From Muribaculaceae bacterium (lineage in GTDB: Bacteria > Bacteroidota > Bacteroidia > Bacteroidales > Muribaculaceae), in NCBI GenBank assembly GCA_029062005.1, contig JAIDQZ010000134.1, positions 34,793-98,792 on the forward strand: 64,000 bases of DNA, given 5' to 3'. The stretch's first letter is position 1; each line of letters starts with the position of its first letter. A program made the translations under genes and the position numbers. The notes beneath the pieces were generated by a model, which searched no databases, was not told the DNA's origin, and saw only the letters and a program-made list of their open reading frames with translations. This document shows positions 23,083-33,367 of this stretch, one piece after another.

Positions 23083-24498
23083 ATGGAACCAGTCAATAAC
23101 GGAAATAACCTTGAATCAAAAGGATTCTATAAGGTGTCGATGCTGAAGTGCATTGGCTTTGGTTCGGGCGACCTTGCCCAGAATCTTATCTACCAGACAA
23201 TCAGCATGTATCTGCTCTTCTTTTATACCAATGTCTACGGGCTCGATCCTGCGGTTGCTGCGGTGATGTTTCTGATTGTCAGGATTATTGATGTGATTTG
23301 GGATCCATTGGTAGGAACTTTCGTCGACAAGCATGATCCTAAGTCGGGCAAATACCGCTCTTACCTTATATTAGGAGGTATTCCACTGACAGGTTTTGCC
23401 ATACTCTGTTTCTGGAATGGCTTTTCCGGCTCCCTGCTTTATGCATATATCACCTATGTGGGGCTTTCAATGTGCTATACTTTGGTCAATGTGCCTTATG
23501 GTGCCTTGAACGCCTCGCTGACACGTGACACTGCCGAGATCACCAAACTCACTTCCGTCCGTATGTTTATGGCGAATGTAGGAGGGCTTGCTGTCGGAAT
23601 GGGTATTCCTATTGTTCTCAAACTGTTTGATCCGTCCGAGACTGAAGACATGTCGACACATGACTCCGCATGGCTTGCCACTATGACCATATATGGACTT
23701 ATCGGACTGGCGTTGCTCTTCTTCTGCTTTTTCCAGTGTAAGGAGAAAGTGGTGATGGATAAGTCGGAGACTGAAAACGTTAAGGTGTCTGACCTCTGGA
23801 TGGAATTTGTCCACAACCGTCCTCTCCGTATCCTTGCGTTCTTCTTCATCACTGCATTTGCGATGATGGCTATCGGCAATGCCGCCGGTGCCTACTATAT
23901 CAACTATAATATGCACGGCAATGCCGGGGAACTTTCCATTTTCATGGGTCTTGGCTCAATTCCGGCGTTCATCTTCATGCCGTTGATTCCGTCTATCAAG
24001 AAGAAAGTGGGCAAGAGAGGGATGTTCAACATTTTTCTTGTCACTGCCATAGTGGGTATGACGCTTCTTTACATCGTGTCTGTTGTGCCGTTTCTCAAGC
24101 ATATGTGGCTTGTCTACATAGCACAGTTTGTCAAGTCGACAGGAGTGATCGTTGCTACCGGATATATGTGGGCGCTCGTCCCGGAGGTTATTTCTTATGG
24201 CGAGTACACTCACGGTAGGCGTATTTCAGGAATTGTGAACGCTCTTACCGGTATCTTTTACAAAGCGGGCATGGCTCTCGGCGGAGTCGTACCCGGTCTC
24301 GTGCTCGCTTTCGTGGGATTCAACAGCGAGGCTGCCGAACAGACTGTACTTGCACAGCAGGGCATCCTTTGGCTTGTGGCAATCATTCCGGCAATACTTC
24401 TGATTCTTGCAATGTTTATTATCTCCCGTTATGAACTTGATGATCAGCGTATTGATGAAATAAACCGTGAGATAGAGGCACGCCATAACAATGCATAA
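23083..24498 (+). CDS. GPH-family (MFS) sugar/glycoside:cation symporter, xyloside transporter candidate
   Basis: Polytopic; FGSGDLAQNLIYQTISMYLLFFYTNVYGL, WDPLVGTFVDKHDPKSGKYRSYLILGGIPL, MWALVPEVISYGEYTHGRRISGIVNALTGIFYKAGMALGG. Confidence 0.9.
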   Translation: MEPVNNGNNLESKGFYKVSMLKCIGFGSGDLAQNLIYQTISMYLLFFYTNVYGLDPAVAAVMFLIVRIIDVIWDPLVGTFVDKHDPKSGKYRSYLILGGIPLTGFAILCFWNGFSGSLLYAYITYVGLSMCYTLVNVPYGALNASLTRDTAEITKLTSVRMFMANVGGLAVGMGIPIVLKLFDPSETEDMSTHDSAWLATMTIYGLIGLALLFFCFFQCKEKVVMDKSETENVKVSDLWMEFVHNRPLRILAFFFITAFAMMAIGNAAGAYYINYNMHGNAGELSIFMGLGSIPAFIFMPLIPSIKKKVGKRGMFNIFLVTAIVGMTLLYIVSVVPFLKHMWLVYIAQFVKSTGVIVATGYMWALVPEVISYGEYTHGRRISGIVNALTGIFYKAGMALGGVVPGLVLAFVGFNSEAAEQTVLAQQGILWLVAIIPAILLILAMFIISRYELDDQRIDEINREIEARHNNA

Positions 24499-24552
24499 TC
24501 GACTTCTTTCAAGCTAAAGCAAGCCATAAATGCATAATAATTCCCCCGGTTT

Positions 24553-24573
24553 GGACGCACGCTTCGTGCATCC
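24553..24573. repeat. Dispersed palindromic repeat copy 2 (GGACGCACG family)
   Basis: GGACGCACG-CTT-CGTGCATCC, one mismatch in the stem. Confidence 0.7.
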
Positions 24574-24600
24574 ATCGGCTCCGGCAAATACAATCAATTC

Positions 24601-25737
24601 ATGAAAAAGCACTTATTACCATATTTCTGCATAACCGTTTTAGTCGCTTCGTGCTCATCCTCGAATGCAGAGCAGATACCAACCGTAAAGGACCATTTTA
24701 AAGATGATTTCCTGATAGGCGCGGCTTTACCTGTGCGTCATGTCGATGGTATGGATCCGAAGGCAGACTCGATCGTAACCCTGCATTTTAATTCGATTGT
24801 GGCTGAAAACTGCATGAAAAATGAAAAAATTCAGCCGGAAGAGGGAAAATTCTTCTGGGATGATGCCGATAAGTTTGTGAAGTACGGTGAAGACCGTGAT
24901 ATGGCGATAATCGGGCATGCTCTTGTATGGCATTCACAGCTCGCTCCATGGTTCACAAAGGATGCCGTTGGAAACGAAGTAAGTCCGGATGTCCTGAAGC
25001 AGCGTATGAAAGATCATATCTATGCCGTAGTTGGCAGATATAAAGGAAAGATAAAAGGCTGGGATGTTGTCAATGAGGCTATCGTAGATGACGGAAGCTA
25101 CCGTAACTCCCCCTTCTACCGCATACTCGGCGAGGATTACATCCCTCTCGCATTCCAATATGCACATGAGGCGGATCCGGATGCTGAACTCTACATCAAC
25201 GACTTCTCGATGTTCCTTCCTGAGAAAAGAGAGGCTTACGTGAAGATCGTCAACGATCTCAAGAAACGCGGAATACGTATCGACGGCATAGGTATGCAGA
25301 GCCATATAGGTATGGATTATCCTGAATTTGACGAGTATGAGAAGAGTATCGTCGCTTTCGGCAATACAGGCTGCGACGTTATGATAACGGAACTTGATAT
25401 GTCTGCTCTTCCCACAATAGAGAAGGGCGCCGACATAGGCGCAATCTTCCGCATGACTCCCGAAGAACGACGTGAGGCATTGAAGAAATTCAATGTATAT
25501 CCCGACGGTCTTCCCGAAGATGTCAGCAAAGAATGGAATGACCGTATGGCTCAGGTATTTGCCCTTTATAAAAAGCATTCCGACAAGATATCACGTGTCA
25601 CCTGGTGGGGCACTACTGACGGTATGTCATGGAAAAACGGTTTCCCTATCCCGGGACGTACGGATTATCCCCTGCTCTTCGACCGCGAATACAACATGAA
25701 GCCTTTCATGCAGAAAATAATTGAGAACTTAGAATAA
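24601..25737 (+). CDS. GH10 endo-1,4-beta-xylanase lipoprotein (second)
   Basis: Lipobox [82 protein letters not shown]. Confidence 0.95.
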   Translation: MKKHLLPYFCITVLVASCSSSNAEQIPTVKDHFKDDFLIGAALPVRHVDGMDPKADSIVTLHFNSIVAENCMKNEKIQPEEGKFFWDDADKFVKYGEDRDMAIIGHALVWHSQLAPWFTKDAVGNEVSPDVLKQRMKDHIYAVVGRYKGKIKGWDVVNEAIVDDGSYRNSPFYRILGEDYIPLAFQYAHEADPDAELYINDFSMFLPEKREAYVKIVNDLKKRGIRIDGIGMQSHIGMDYPEFDEYEKSIVAFGNTGCDVMITELDMSALPTIEKGADIGAIFRMTPEERREALKKFNVYPDGLPEDVSKEWNDRMAQVFALYKKHSDKISRVTWWGTTDGMSWKNGFPIPGRTDYPLLFDREYNMKPFMQKIIENLE

Positions 25738-25778
25738 TTGAGAATTGAGAATTGAGAATTTAGAATTTAGAATAATTG
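25738..25778 (+). repeat. A/T-rich short tandem repeat, ~7-bp unit GAGAATT/TAGAATT
   Basis: TTGAGAATTGAGAATTGAGAATTTAGAATTTAGAATAATTG directly after the GH10 stop codon. Confidence 0.75.
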
Positions 25779-25787
25779 TCTAATTTC

Positions 25788-25877
25788 CCTCCACAACCTC
25801 AAAACCTCAAGACTCCACAACCTCACAACCTCAAAACCCCACAACTCCACAACCAAAAAACTCAAAAACCAAAAAAA
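25788..25877 (+). repeat. C/A-rich degenerate tandem repeat leader (CTCCACAAC / CTCAAAAC units) upstream of GH43
   Basis: CCTCCACAACCTCAAAACCTCAAGACTCCACAACCTCACAACCTCAAAACCCCACAACTCCACAACC... ends at the GH43 ATG (25878); almost free of G. Confidence 0.8.
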
Positions 25878-26858
25878 ATGTTACATCCCGAAAAAAGATA
25901 CCTTTTCCCTGCCGACTTTATGGCAGATCCCAGTGTGCACGTATTCAATGGAAAAATCTATATATATCCTTCCCACGACTGGGAATGCGAGAATGTAGAG
26001 AATGACAACGGCGACCAGTATGTGATGAAAGACATGCATGTCCTCTCTATCGATGGCAATCCGATGTCAGGAACAGTGACCGATCATGGCAAGGCACTCG
26101 ACATTGCCGATATTCCTTGGGCGGGTCGTCAGCTTTGGGACTGCGACTGCGCTGAGAAAGACGGAAAGTATTATCTATACTTCCCTCTTAAAGACAAGAA
26201 CGACATATTCCGTATCGGTGTGGCGATAGCCGATAGTCCGGAAGGTCCGTTTATAGCTGAGCCGGATCCTATCCGCGGCAGTTACTCTATGGATATATGC
26301 GTGCTAAAGGACAACGGAGAATATTATCTGTATTTCGGTGGTCTATGGGGCGGTCAGTTGCAGCGCTACAAAGACAACAAGGCTCTCGAAAGCGCTTATC
26401 TGCCTGAAGGCGCCGAGCCGTCGTTGCCCAGCCGTTGTGCGCGTCTGAGCAAGGACATGCTTCAGTTTGCGGAGGAGCCACGTCCCATTCAGGTGGTGGA
26501 CGAAGACGGTAATCCCCTACGTGCGGATGATCCTCACAGATTTTTCGAAGCTTCCTGGGTGCATAAGTACAACGGAAAATACTATTTCTCTTATTCCACA
26601 GGCGACAGTCATCTGCTCTGCTATGCGGTTGGTGACAATCCTTACGGTCCCTTCGTGTACCAAGGCGAGATCCTTACTCCTGTAGTTGGCTGGACCACTC
26701 ACCACAGCATCATAGAATATGACGGCAAGTGGTATCTTTTCCATCACGACAGTGTCCCGTCGGGCGGAAAGTCATGGCTTCGCAGCCTCAAGGTATGTGA
26801 ACTTACCTATGATGACAACGGCAAGATACAGACAATCGCCGGCATAGATGAAGCTTAA
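25878..26858 (+). CDS. GH43 beta-xylosidase-like (GH43_1-type), no signal peptide, predicted cytosolic
   Basis: The listed start at 25776 translates the C/A-rich repeat; ATG at 25878 gives MLHPEKRYLFPADFMADPSVHVFNGKIYIYPSHD. SYSMDICVLKDNGEYYLYFGGLWGGQ; FFEASWVHKYNGKYYFSYSTGDSHLLCYA. Confidence 0.85.
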   Translation: MLHPEKRYLFPADFMADPSVHVFNGKIYIYPSHDWECENVENDNGDQYVMKDMHVLSIDGNPMSGTVTDHGKALDIADIPWAGRQLWDCDCAEKDGKYYLYFPLKDKNDIFRIGVAIADSPEGPFIAEPDPIRGSYSMDICVLKDNGEYYLYFGGLWGGQLQRYKDNKALESAYLPEGAEPSLPSRCARLSKDMLQFAEEPRPIQVVDEDGNPLRADDPHRFFEASWVHKYNGKYYFSYSTGDSHLLCYAVGDNPYGPFVYQGEILTPVVGWTTHHSIIEYDGKWYLFHHDSVPSGGKSWLRSLKVCELTYDDNGKIQTIAGIDEA

Positions 26859-26865
26859 CTTTTGG

Positions 26866-26888
26866 AGCCCTCCCAAGTCAGGAGGGCT
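26866..26888 (+). terminator. Stem-loop after GH43, before GH31
   Basis: AGCCCTCC-CAAGTCA-GGAGGGCT, 8-bp stem extendable by wobble pairs; weak U content downstream. Confidence 0.5.
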
Positions 26889-26911
26889 TCGACCTATCAT
26901 TTCAATGAAAT

Positions 26912-29320
26912 ATGAGACATATATTCTTGTCATTTATCTTTTTACTTGCATTTATGGCGTCTGCACAGATGCCAAAGGTCGACTTCATAACCCCTGACAT
27001 AGTGCGCGTCCGCTGGACTCCTGACGGTGCTGTCACTGATAATGCTACAGGCGTGTGCGTCTATCCGCATACTGATGTCAATGTCACGGAGTCGAAATCC
27101 GGATCACTGACAATCTATCGCTCGGATTCGCTTGAAGTGACAGTAGACGGTAAGGGTGGAGTGACGTTCTTTGATCCTGTTGCCAAGCGCATTCTACTCA
27201 AGGAGTCTGTAAACGTGCCACGCAAATTTGAAGAAGTGGTCAGGGAGAAGATTATTTACGATGATGCGTCCGCACGCATGGAAGAAACCGCTAACGGTAA
27301 GGTCACTGTAAAGGACATAATAAGCCGGGACACAATCGGCATGAACCGGCGTTTCGCAATAACGTTCGACATGTCTGCTTCTGAAGCTTTATATGGACTT
27401 GGTCAGCAGATGGAAGACTACATGAATCTCCTCGGCAAAACACTCTACCTGACCCAGCACAACCTGAAGGTATTCATACCTATGCTGGTATCCACAGCCG
27501 GTTATGGACTGCTCTTCGATGCCGGATGCTCCATGAAATTCGACAGCAAAGATAAAGGTCAGGGCACGAAAATAGGTCAGCGTTCCTCCGGATTTGAGAC
27601 AACGCTTGAGATGGAGGCTGCAAACACAGTTGACTATTATTTCATCAAGGGTGCGATGCCTGAAAATGTAGTGGAAGGCTACAGGTATCTTACAGGCAAC
27701 GTGGCGATGATGCCCCGGTATATGTTCGGCTATGTGCAGTCGAAAGAAAGATACGTATCATCTGACGATATAGTAAATACGCTAAAGGAATACCGCCGCC
27801 GTCACGTCCCGATTGACGTGATAGTGCAGGACTGGAATTACTGGCCTCAGGGATGGGGCTATATGAAGATGAACCGCAAGTATTATCCCGATCCAAAGGC
27901 GCTCGCCGACTCCGTTCATGCGCAGAATGCCAAACTTATGGTAAGCATATGGGCAAATCCGCAATACTGTCCGGAGGCTGATGATTTCAGAAGCAAGGGA
28001 CTGATGCTTGAACATTCCGTATATGATGCCTTCAGTCCTGAAGGAAGGGATCTTTATTGGAAGTATGCAGATGATGAATTTTTCTCCAATGGTTTCGACT
28101 GCTGGTGGTGTGACAGCAGCGAGCCTCTTGATGGAGACTGGAATCAACTTCCGGAACCTGAGAATGGCAAAACATATTCATGGGATGATCACGAACGGCG
28201 CTGGAGACTCAACGATGCTATTCTCTCAGAGGCATTGGGCGCTGAGAGGGCATGCCTCTATTCCCTCAATCATGCAAAGGGAATCTATGAGCATCAAAGA
28301 GCTGCTTCCGACAAAAAGCGTGTAGTCAATCTTACTCGTTCCTCATTCGCCGGTCAGCAGAGATATGCCACCGCTTCCTGGAACGGAGACACTTATGCAT
28401 CATGGGATTCATTCAAAAAACAGATACCGGGAGGAATCAACTATTTTGCTACAGGTAGCCCGTATTGGACCACTGACATAGGAGGCTTCTTTGTAAAGAC
28501 AAGTCCGCGATGGTTTCAGAAAGGTGAATTCCCTGAAGGAGTCAAAGACGATGCTTACAAGGAGTATTATACCCGCATGTTCCAGTGGGGCACTTTTCTC
28601 CCCATCCTGCGCAGCCACGGCACCGAGACTCCGCGAGAGATATGGCATTTCGGAGAGGAAGGCACCGAGTATTACGATGCAATACGCGACATGATCAATC
28701 TCAGATATTCGATGCTCCCGTATATATACAGTATGGCTGATGCCCAGACCCGTAGCGGATACAGCATGGCGCGTCCTCTTGCTTTTGATTTCCCGAAAGA
28801 CCGCAACGTATTCGATATAAAGGATCAGTACATGTTTGGTGACATCATGGCGTGTCCTGTCACCGATCCGGGTGTTGACTCAAGGGAGGTTTATCTTCCT
28901 GCAGGGTCCGGTTGGTATGATTTCTGGACCGGTAAAAGATTTGCCGGAGGTGAAACCGTCAATGCAGCCGCTCCTATCGATCGCCTCCCTCTGTTCGTTA
29001 AGGCAGGAAGCATCATCCCCACTACTGAAGTAGTGGAATACAGTGCCGCATCTGCCGGAAAACCTCTCACAATCGATATATATCCCGGAAAGGATGCTGA
29101 ATTTACCCTCTATGACGATTCAGGCGACGGATATGATTTTGAAAAGGGAGAGTTTACCCGTATAAAAATGATCTGGGACGATGCAAAAGGAATCCTTACA
29201 ATATCTGACCCTGCAGGTTCTTTCACCGGATCCCCCGATGTCCGCAAGATGACGATACGTAAAGGTGACAAATCCAAAACCATCAACTACAAAAACAAAA
29301 AAATTAAAATAAAACTGTAA
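26912..29320 (+). CDS. GH31 alpha-xylosidase/alpha-glucosidase-like
   Basis: Signal peptide; VIVQDWNYWPQGWGYMKMNRKYYPDPKAL; CWWCDSSEPLDGDW; SWNGDTYASWDSFKKQIPGGINYFATGSPYWTTDIGGF. Confidence 0.92.
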   Translation: MRHIFLSFIFLLAFMASAQMPKVDFITPDIVRVRWTPDGAVTDNATGVCVYPHTDVNVTESKSGSLTIYRSDSLEVTVDGKGGVTFFDPVAKRILLKESVNVPRKFEEVVREKIIYDDASARMEETANGKVTVKDIISRDTIGMNRRFAITFDMSASEALYGLGQQMEDYMNLLGKTLYLTQHNLKVFIPMLVSTAGYGLLFDAGCSMKFDSKDKGQGTKIGQRSSGFETTLEMEAANTVDYYFIKGAMPENVVEGYRYLTGNVAMMPRYMFGYVQSKERYVSSDDIVNTLKEYRRRHVPIDVIVQDWNYWPQGWGYMKMNRKYYPDPKALADSVHAQNAKLMVSIWANPQYCPEADDFRSKGLMLEHSVYDAFSPEGRDLYWKYADDEFFSNGFDCWWCDSSEPLDGDWNQLPEPENGKTYSWDDHERRWRLNDAILSEALGAERACLYSLNHAKGIYEHQRAASDKKRVVNLTRSSFAGQQRYATASWNGDTYASWDSFKKQIPGGINYFATGSPYWTTDIGGFFVKTSPRWFQKGEFPEGVKDDAYKEYYTRMFQWGTFLPILRSHGTETPREIWHFGEEGTEYYDAIRDMINLRYSMLPYIYSMADAQTRSGYSMARPLAFDFPKDRNVFDIKDQYMFGDIMACPVTDPGVDSREVYLPAGSGWYDFWTGKRFAGGETVNAAAPIDRLPLFVKAGSIIPTTEVVEYSAASAGKPLTIDIYPGKDAEFTLYDDSGDGYDFEKGEFTRIKMIWDDAKGILTISDPAGSFTGSPDVRKMTIRKGDKSKTINYKNKKIKIKL

Positions 29321-29322
29321 TC

Positions 29323-30693
29323 ATGAAGAAAATATTGTTCCCCATCTCTCTTTTGCTTGCATCGGCTTTTGCCGTGGCTGAAAATCCATGTGTTCAGACA
29401 TGCTACACCACAGATCCGGCGCCGATGGTGCATGGCGACCGTCTGTATGTATATACCGGACATGATGAAAACAATGCCGATTTCTTCTGGATGCAGGAAT
29501 GGCGTGTCTATTCTACCGATGATATGGCTAACTGGACCGATCATGGATCTCCTCTTGCTATTGAGGATTTCTCATGGGGCGACGACCGTGCATGGGCACC
29601 GCAGTGTGTGGAGCGTAACGGGAAATTCTATTTCTACGTGCCTCTGCATTCAAAGCTGACAGGTGCAATGGCTATCGGTGTTGCCGTCGGCGATTCTCCT
29701 ACAGGTCCTTTCAAAGACGCGATTGGCAAACCTCTTGCCGACGGAAGCTGGGACTTCATAGATCCCACATGCTTTATTGACGATGACGGTCAGGCTTATC
29801 TTTACTGGGGAAATCCAACAATATATTACGTCAAACTTAATGATGACATGATCTCTTATGAGGGGGAGGTGCAGAAACTATTGCCTGATGAGGCAGGCTT
29901 CGGTCCCGGCAAGGAAGTGCCGATGGAGCCAGGTAAGAAATACGGCAGTTCCTACACTGAGGGTCCTTGGTTTTTCAAGCGTGACGGCAAATACTACATG
30001 CTTTATGCCGCCGGTGGAATCCCCGAGTGCATATCTTATTCCATGAGTGACTCCCCCACAGGTCCTTGGAAATATATGGGGGTGATCATGCCGCAGATGA
30101 ATGAGACAAATTCTTTCACCAACCATTGCGGTGTAACTGACTACAAAGGCAAGTCTTATTTCTTCTATCATACAGGCAATCTGCCTGGTGGCGGAGGATT
30201 CGGACGAAGCTTCTGTGTTGAACCGTTCGAATATAATTCCGACGGTACATTCCCGACGATACTTCCTACGAAGGAAGGTGTGCCCGCTATCGGATATCTT
30301 GATCCTTACAAACGGGTTGAGGCTGAGACAATGGCTTGGTCGGAAGGCGTCACTTCACGTCAGAATGTTAAGGAGGGCGTATATGTGTCAGACATACATA
30401 ACGGCGACTACATCAAGGTGGCTAATGTAAACTTCATGAGCGGCGGTCCGAAGACGTTTTGCGCGTCGGCAGCCAGCGGTCTTCGCGGCGGTGCTATAGA
30501 GGTGCATATGGACTCGGTGGATGGTCCGCTGGTGGCTGAATTGAATGTGCCGGGCACCGGAAGCTGGGAAAACTTCGCCTATGTGGAGACTCCTGCCAAA
30601 ATAGAGGTGCCGGGAGTGCATGATATCTACTTTGTGTTCAAAGGAAGAAAAGGACCGGAGCTCTTTAACTTCGACTACTGGCAGTTCAAATAA
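29323..30693 (+). CDS. GH43 with C-terminal CBM6-like module
   Basis: Signal peptide; TDPAPMVHGDRLYVYTGHDE; FIDPTCFIDDDGQAYLYWGN; YTEGPWFFKRDGKYYMLYAA; C-terminus RVEAETMAWSEG...FVFKGRKGPELFNFDYWQFK. Confidence 0.9.
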   Translation: MKKILFPISLLLASAFAVAENPCVQTCYTTDPAPMVHGDRLYVYTGHDENNADFFWMQEWRVYSTDDMANWTDHGSPLAIEDFSWGDDRAWAPQCVERNGKFYFYVPLHSKLTGAMAIGVAVGDSPTGPFKDAIGKPLADGSWDFIDPTCFIDDDGQAYLYWGNPTIYYVKLNDDMISYEGEVQKLLPDEAGFGPGKEVPMEPGKKYGSSYTEGPWFFKRDGKYYMLYAAGGIPECISYSMSDSPTGPWKYMGVIMPQMNETNSFTNHCGVTDYKGKSYFFYHTGNLPGGGGFGRSFCVEPFEYNSDGTFPTILPTKEGVPAIGYLDPYKRVEAETMAWSEGVTSRQNVKEGVYVSDIHNGDYIKVANVNFMSGGPKTFCASAASGLRGGAIEVHMDSVDGPLVAELNVPGTGSWENFAYVETPAKIEVPGVHDIYFVFKGRKGPELFNFDYWQFK

Positions 30694-30696
30694 TCC

Positions 30697-30722
30697 GAGA
30701 TGGGGTCTAAATTTTATGAGAG
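30697..30722. repeat. TTTTATGAGATGGGGTCTT-family copy a (permuted), overlapping GH115 start codon
   Basis: GAGATGGGGTCTAAATTTTATGAGAG; the ATG in TTTTATGAG is the likely GH115 start (30716). Confidence 0.6.
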
Positions 30723-33337
30723 TAACGCACTTGTTCATTCTGTCTGCCTTTATCCTGTTGTCGCTGCACGAATCAGTGTGGGCAGCCGGGCTGTATACTC
30801 TGTTGCCTCCTGTTGTTTCGGCTACAAAGTCATCTGAAGGGGATTTTTCCATAGTCGACGAGTCAGGGATGGTAGCCTGTATCGTCTATTCCGAGGATGA
30901 ATATCCCGGAGTGAAGCGTGCTGCCTCCGACCTCGCCGATGATATCGAAAGGGTGTTTGGTAAAAAGCCGGATATAAAAGAAGTATATGAAACTTCTCAG
31001 CTGTATGACCTTTCGAATAGACAGCTCATCGTAATAGGCACGTTAGGGAAAAGCGCGATTGCTGACGAGCTGATCAAACAGATAGGGATAAAGAAAACAG
31101 ATCTCAAAGGCAAGTGGGAAAGATTTGCAATGTCGACACTTAAAGGTCGCGCAACCGAGAATAAACCGGTTCTTGCTATTGTCGGAAGCGATAAGCGAGG
31201 ATCGATCTACGGTATCTATGAGCTGTCGGAGCAGTTAGGCGTGTCTCCATGGTATTGGATGGCTGATGCTGTTCCGAAGAAGCGGGAAACTTCATACGTA
31301 AAAGATGGAACATATCTTTCAGAAGAACCCAAAGTCAAATACCGCGGTATATTCATCAATGATGAGTGGCCGTCGTTCGGAACATGGTGTAACAATCAGT
31401 TTGGAGGAGTCAACCATAAAGCTTATGAGAAGATTTTTGAACTGCTCCTTCGGTTACGGGCCAATTACTTCTGGCCCGCAATGTGGGATACAGCCTTCAA
31501 TGAAGACGATCCTCTTTCGCCGCAAACGGCAGATGAATATGGAATCGTGATGGGTACCTCGCATCATGAGCCTATGATGCGCGCCCATAAGGAATACACT
31601 CGCCGCCGAAACGAAGTGGGAGCATGGGACTATGCTAAAAATCCTGAGGGTATTGAGCATTTCTTCAGGGAGGGGCTCAAGCGTAACCGTAATTATGACA
31701 ACATAATCACCATCGGTATGCGGGGAGACGGTGATGTTGCCATGGGGACCGGCAACGATGCCGAGAATATGGCTACTTTGAAGAAAGTGATAGATGCTCA
31801 AAGACGCATCATAAAGGATGTGTATGGGAAGGATCCCAAGTATGTGCCGCAACTTTGGGCTATTTTTACGGAGGTGCAGCGGTATTACGATGCCGGTTTC
31901 ACAGTGCCTGACGATGTCACACTTTTGCTTTGCGATAACAATTGGGGTTATATCCGCAGAAAGGGCAGGGATGCGGAACGAAAGCGTAGCGGGGGTCTCG
32001 GACTATATTATCACATCGATATGAACGGTGGTCCGTGGAATGACCGGTGGGTTAACACAACTACCGTTCCTAAGCTCAGGGAGCAGCTTAACCTTGCTTA
32101 TCAAAGCGGTATAGACAGGATATGGATCATAAATGTGGGAGATCTCAAGCCAAAAGAGATGCCCATTGACTTCATAATGCGCTATGCCTGGAATCCGGAG
32201 CGCATTCAGGCAGGAGATGAAAAGGCATATCTCGAATCTTTCGCAGCTTCAGTATTCGGCGACGAATATGCCGAAGATATAGCCGATTTGATAGCTTCTT
32301 ACAGCAAGTACAATCTATGGCGTAAACCCGAGACTCAGTACCCCGGTATATTCAACTATGAGGAGATGCTGGCTACTAATAATCTCTGGACAAATCTTGA
32401 ACTCCGTGCCGAGGCGTTGAAAGAGAATATTCCGGCTGATTTGCAGGATGCTTTCTATCAGCTGGTCTACTATCCGGTAGTGGCAAGCGCGGGAGTTGCA
32501 AAGATCTACAACAGCGCGTCGATAGGAGATGAGGAAAACATTCGGTTGCTGATGGAGAAAGACCGGAAGCTTTCTGCATACTACAACGACTCAATCGCCG
32601 GAGGGAAATGGCGGGGCATGATGCTTGACAATCATATCGGATATACACAGTGGTCGATACCTGAATCAAATAGGAGTCCCCTTGAACTTGGCTTGACATT
32701 CAGTCACAGCTTGCTGCCGCCTGCAGAAAGTCCTGAGATATTTATTCCTGCATATGCTTATTCCAATAAGACGGGGGGAATGAGCAATGAATGGATTTTC
32801 TTGCCGGGGCTTGGAAGAGGCGAAGGATGCATGGGGGCTGCCGATGTGATGGCTGTAAGCCCGGAAAATGGAGGTGCGTCTCTTGAATATGATGTTACAG
32901 CGGTATCTGACACCTTGACGGTTGCTGTAGGAATACTTCCTACTCAGGATATTCTTCCCGAACGCGGACTACGTCTTGGCATACGCGTAGATGATGGACC
33001 CCTTACGATACTGGATGCGAGAAAAGGACTTGTTGACACTTTCGGTGAATACACCAAGGAGAATCTGGAAGTATCTAAGGTACTGTCACCACTCCCGGAG
33101 CGCAGTCGCTTGTCTCTGAGCGGTTATGTGGATGGTCATTATCTTCCGAGAAGAAATGAGGTGTTTGACAACCTTCGCTGGCTTGACTCGACATTCATTG
33201 TCACACCGGGAAAGCATACCCTGAAGATCGTGATGGTCGATCCGGAGGTTGTGGTGGAGCAGATAGTAGTCAATCCAGACAACGCCCGCTATGGCTACTT
33301 TCCCAAAGGCTTCTTCACTTCATATCCTCCACGTTAA
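30716..33337 (+). CDS. GH115 alpha-glucuronidase
   Basis: The listed start at 30620 overlaps the previous gene; ATG at 30716 gives signal peptide MRVTHLFILSAFILLSLHESVWAAG. SIYGIYELSEQLGVSPWYWMADAVP; YRGIFINDEWPSFGTWCNNQFGGVNHKAYEKIFELLLRLRANYFWPAMW; MGTSHHEPMMRAHKEY. Confidence 0.93.
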   Translation: MRVTHLFILSAFILLSLHESVWAAGLYTLLPPVVSATKSSEGDFSIVDESGMVACIVYSEDEYPGVKRAASDLADDIERVFGKKPDIKEVYETSQLYDLSNRQLIVIGTLGKSAIADELIKQIGIKKTDLKGKWERFAMSTLKGRATENKPVLAIVGSDKRGSIYGIYELSEQLGVSPWYWMADAVPKKRETSYVKDGTYLSEEPKVKYRGIFINDEWPSFGTWCNNQFGGVNHKAYEKIFELLLRLRANYFWPAMWDTAFNEDDPLSPQTADEYGIVMGTSHHEPMMRAHKEYTRRRNEVGAWDYAKNPEGIEHFFREGLKRNRNYDNIITIGMRGDGDVAMGTGNDAENMATLKKVIDAQRRIIKDVYGKDPKYVPQLWAIFTEVQRYYDAGFTVPDDVTLLLCDNNWGYIRRKGRDAERKRSGGLGLYYHIDMNGGPWNDRWVNTTTVPKLREQLNLAYQSGIDRIWIINVGDLKPKEMPIDFIMRYAWNPERIQAGDEKAYLESFAASVFGDEYAEDIADLIASYSKYNLWRKPETQYPGIFNYEEMLATNNLWTNLELRAEALKENIPADLQDAFYQLVYYPVVASAGVAKIYNSASIGDEENIRLLMEKDRKLSAYYNDSIAGGKWRGMMLDNHIGYTQWSIPESNRSPLELGLTFSHSLLPPAESPEIFIPAYAYSNKTGGMSNEWIFLPGLGRGEGCMGAADVMAVSPENGGASLEYDVTAVSDTLTVAVGILPTQDILPERGLRLGIRVDDGPLTILDARKGLVDTFGEYTKENLEVSKVLSPLPERSRLSLSGYVDGHYLPRRNEVFDNLRWLDSTFIVTPGKHTLKIVMVDPEVVVEQIVVNPDNARYGYFPKGFFTSYPPR

Positions 33338-33367
33338 GAATATATGAATTAGTATAATTTCAATAAC

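Noticed and set aside
25788-25877. CRISPR-like array in the C/A-rich repeat leader
   Set aside because: Units are only 8-9 bp, degenerate and without spacers; no cas genes.
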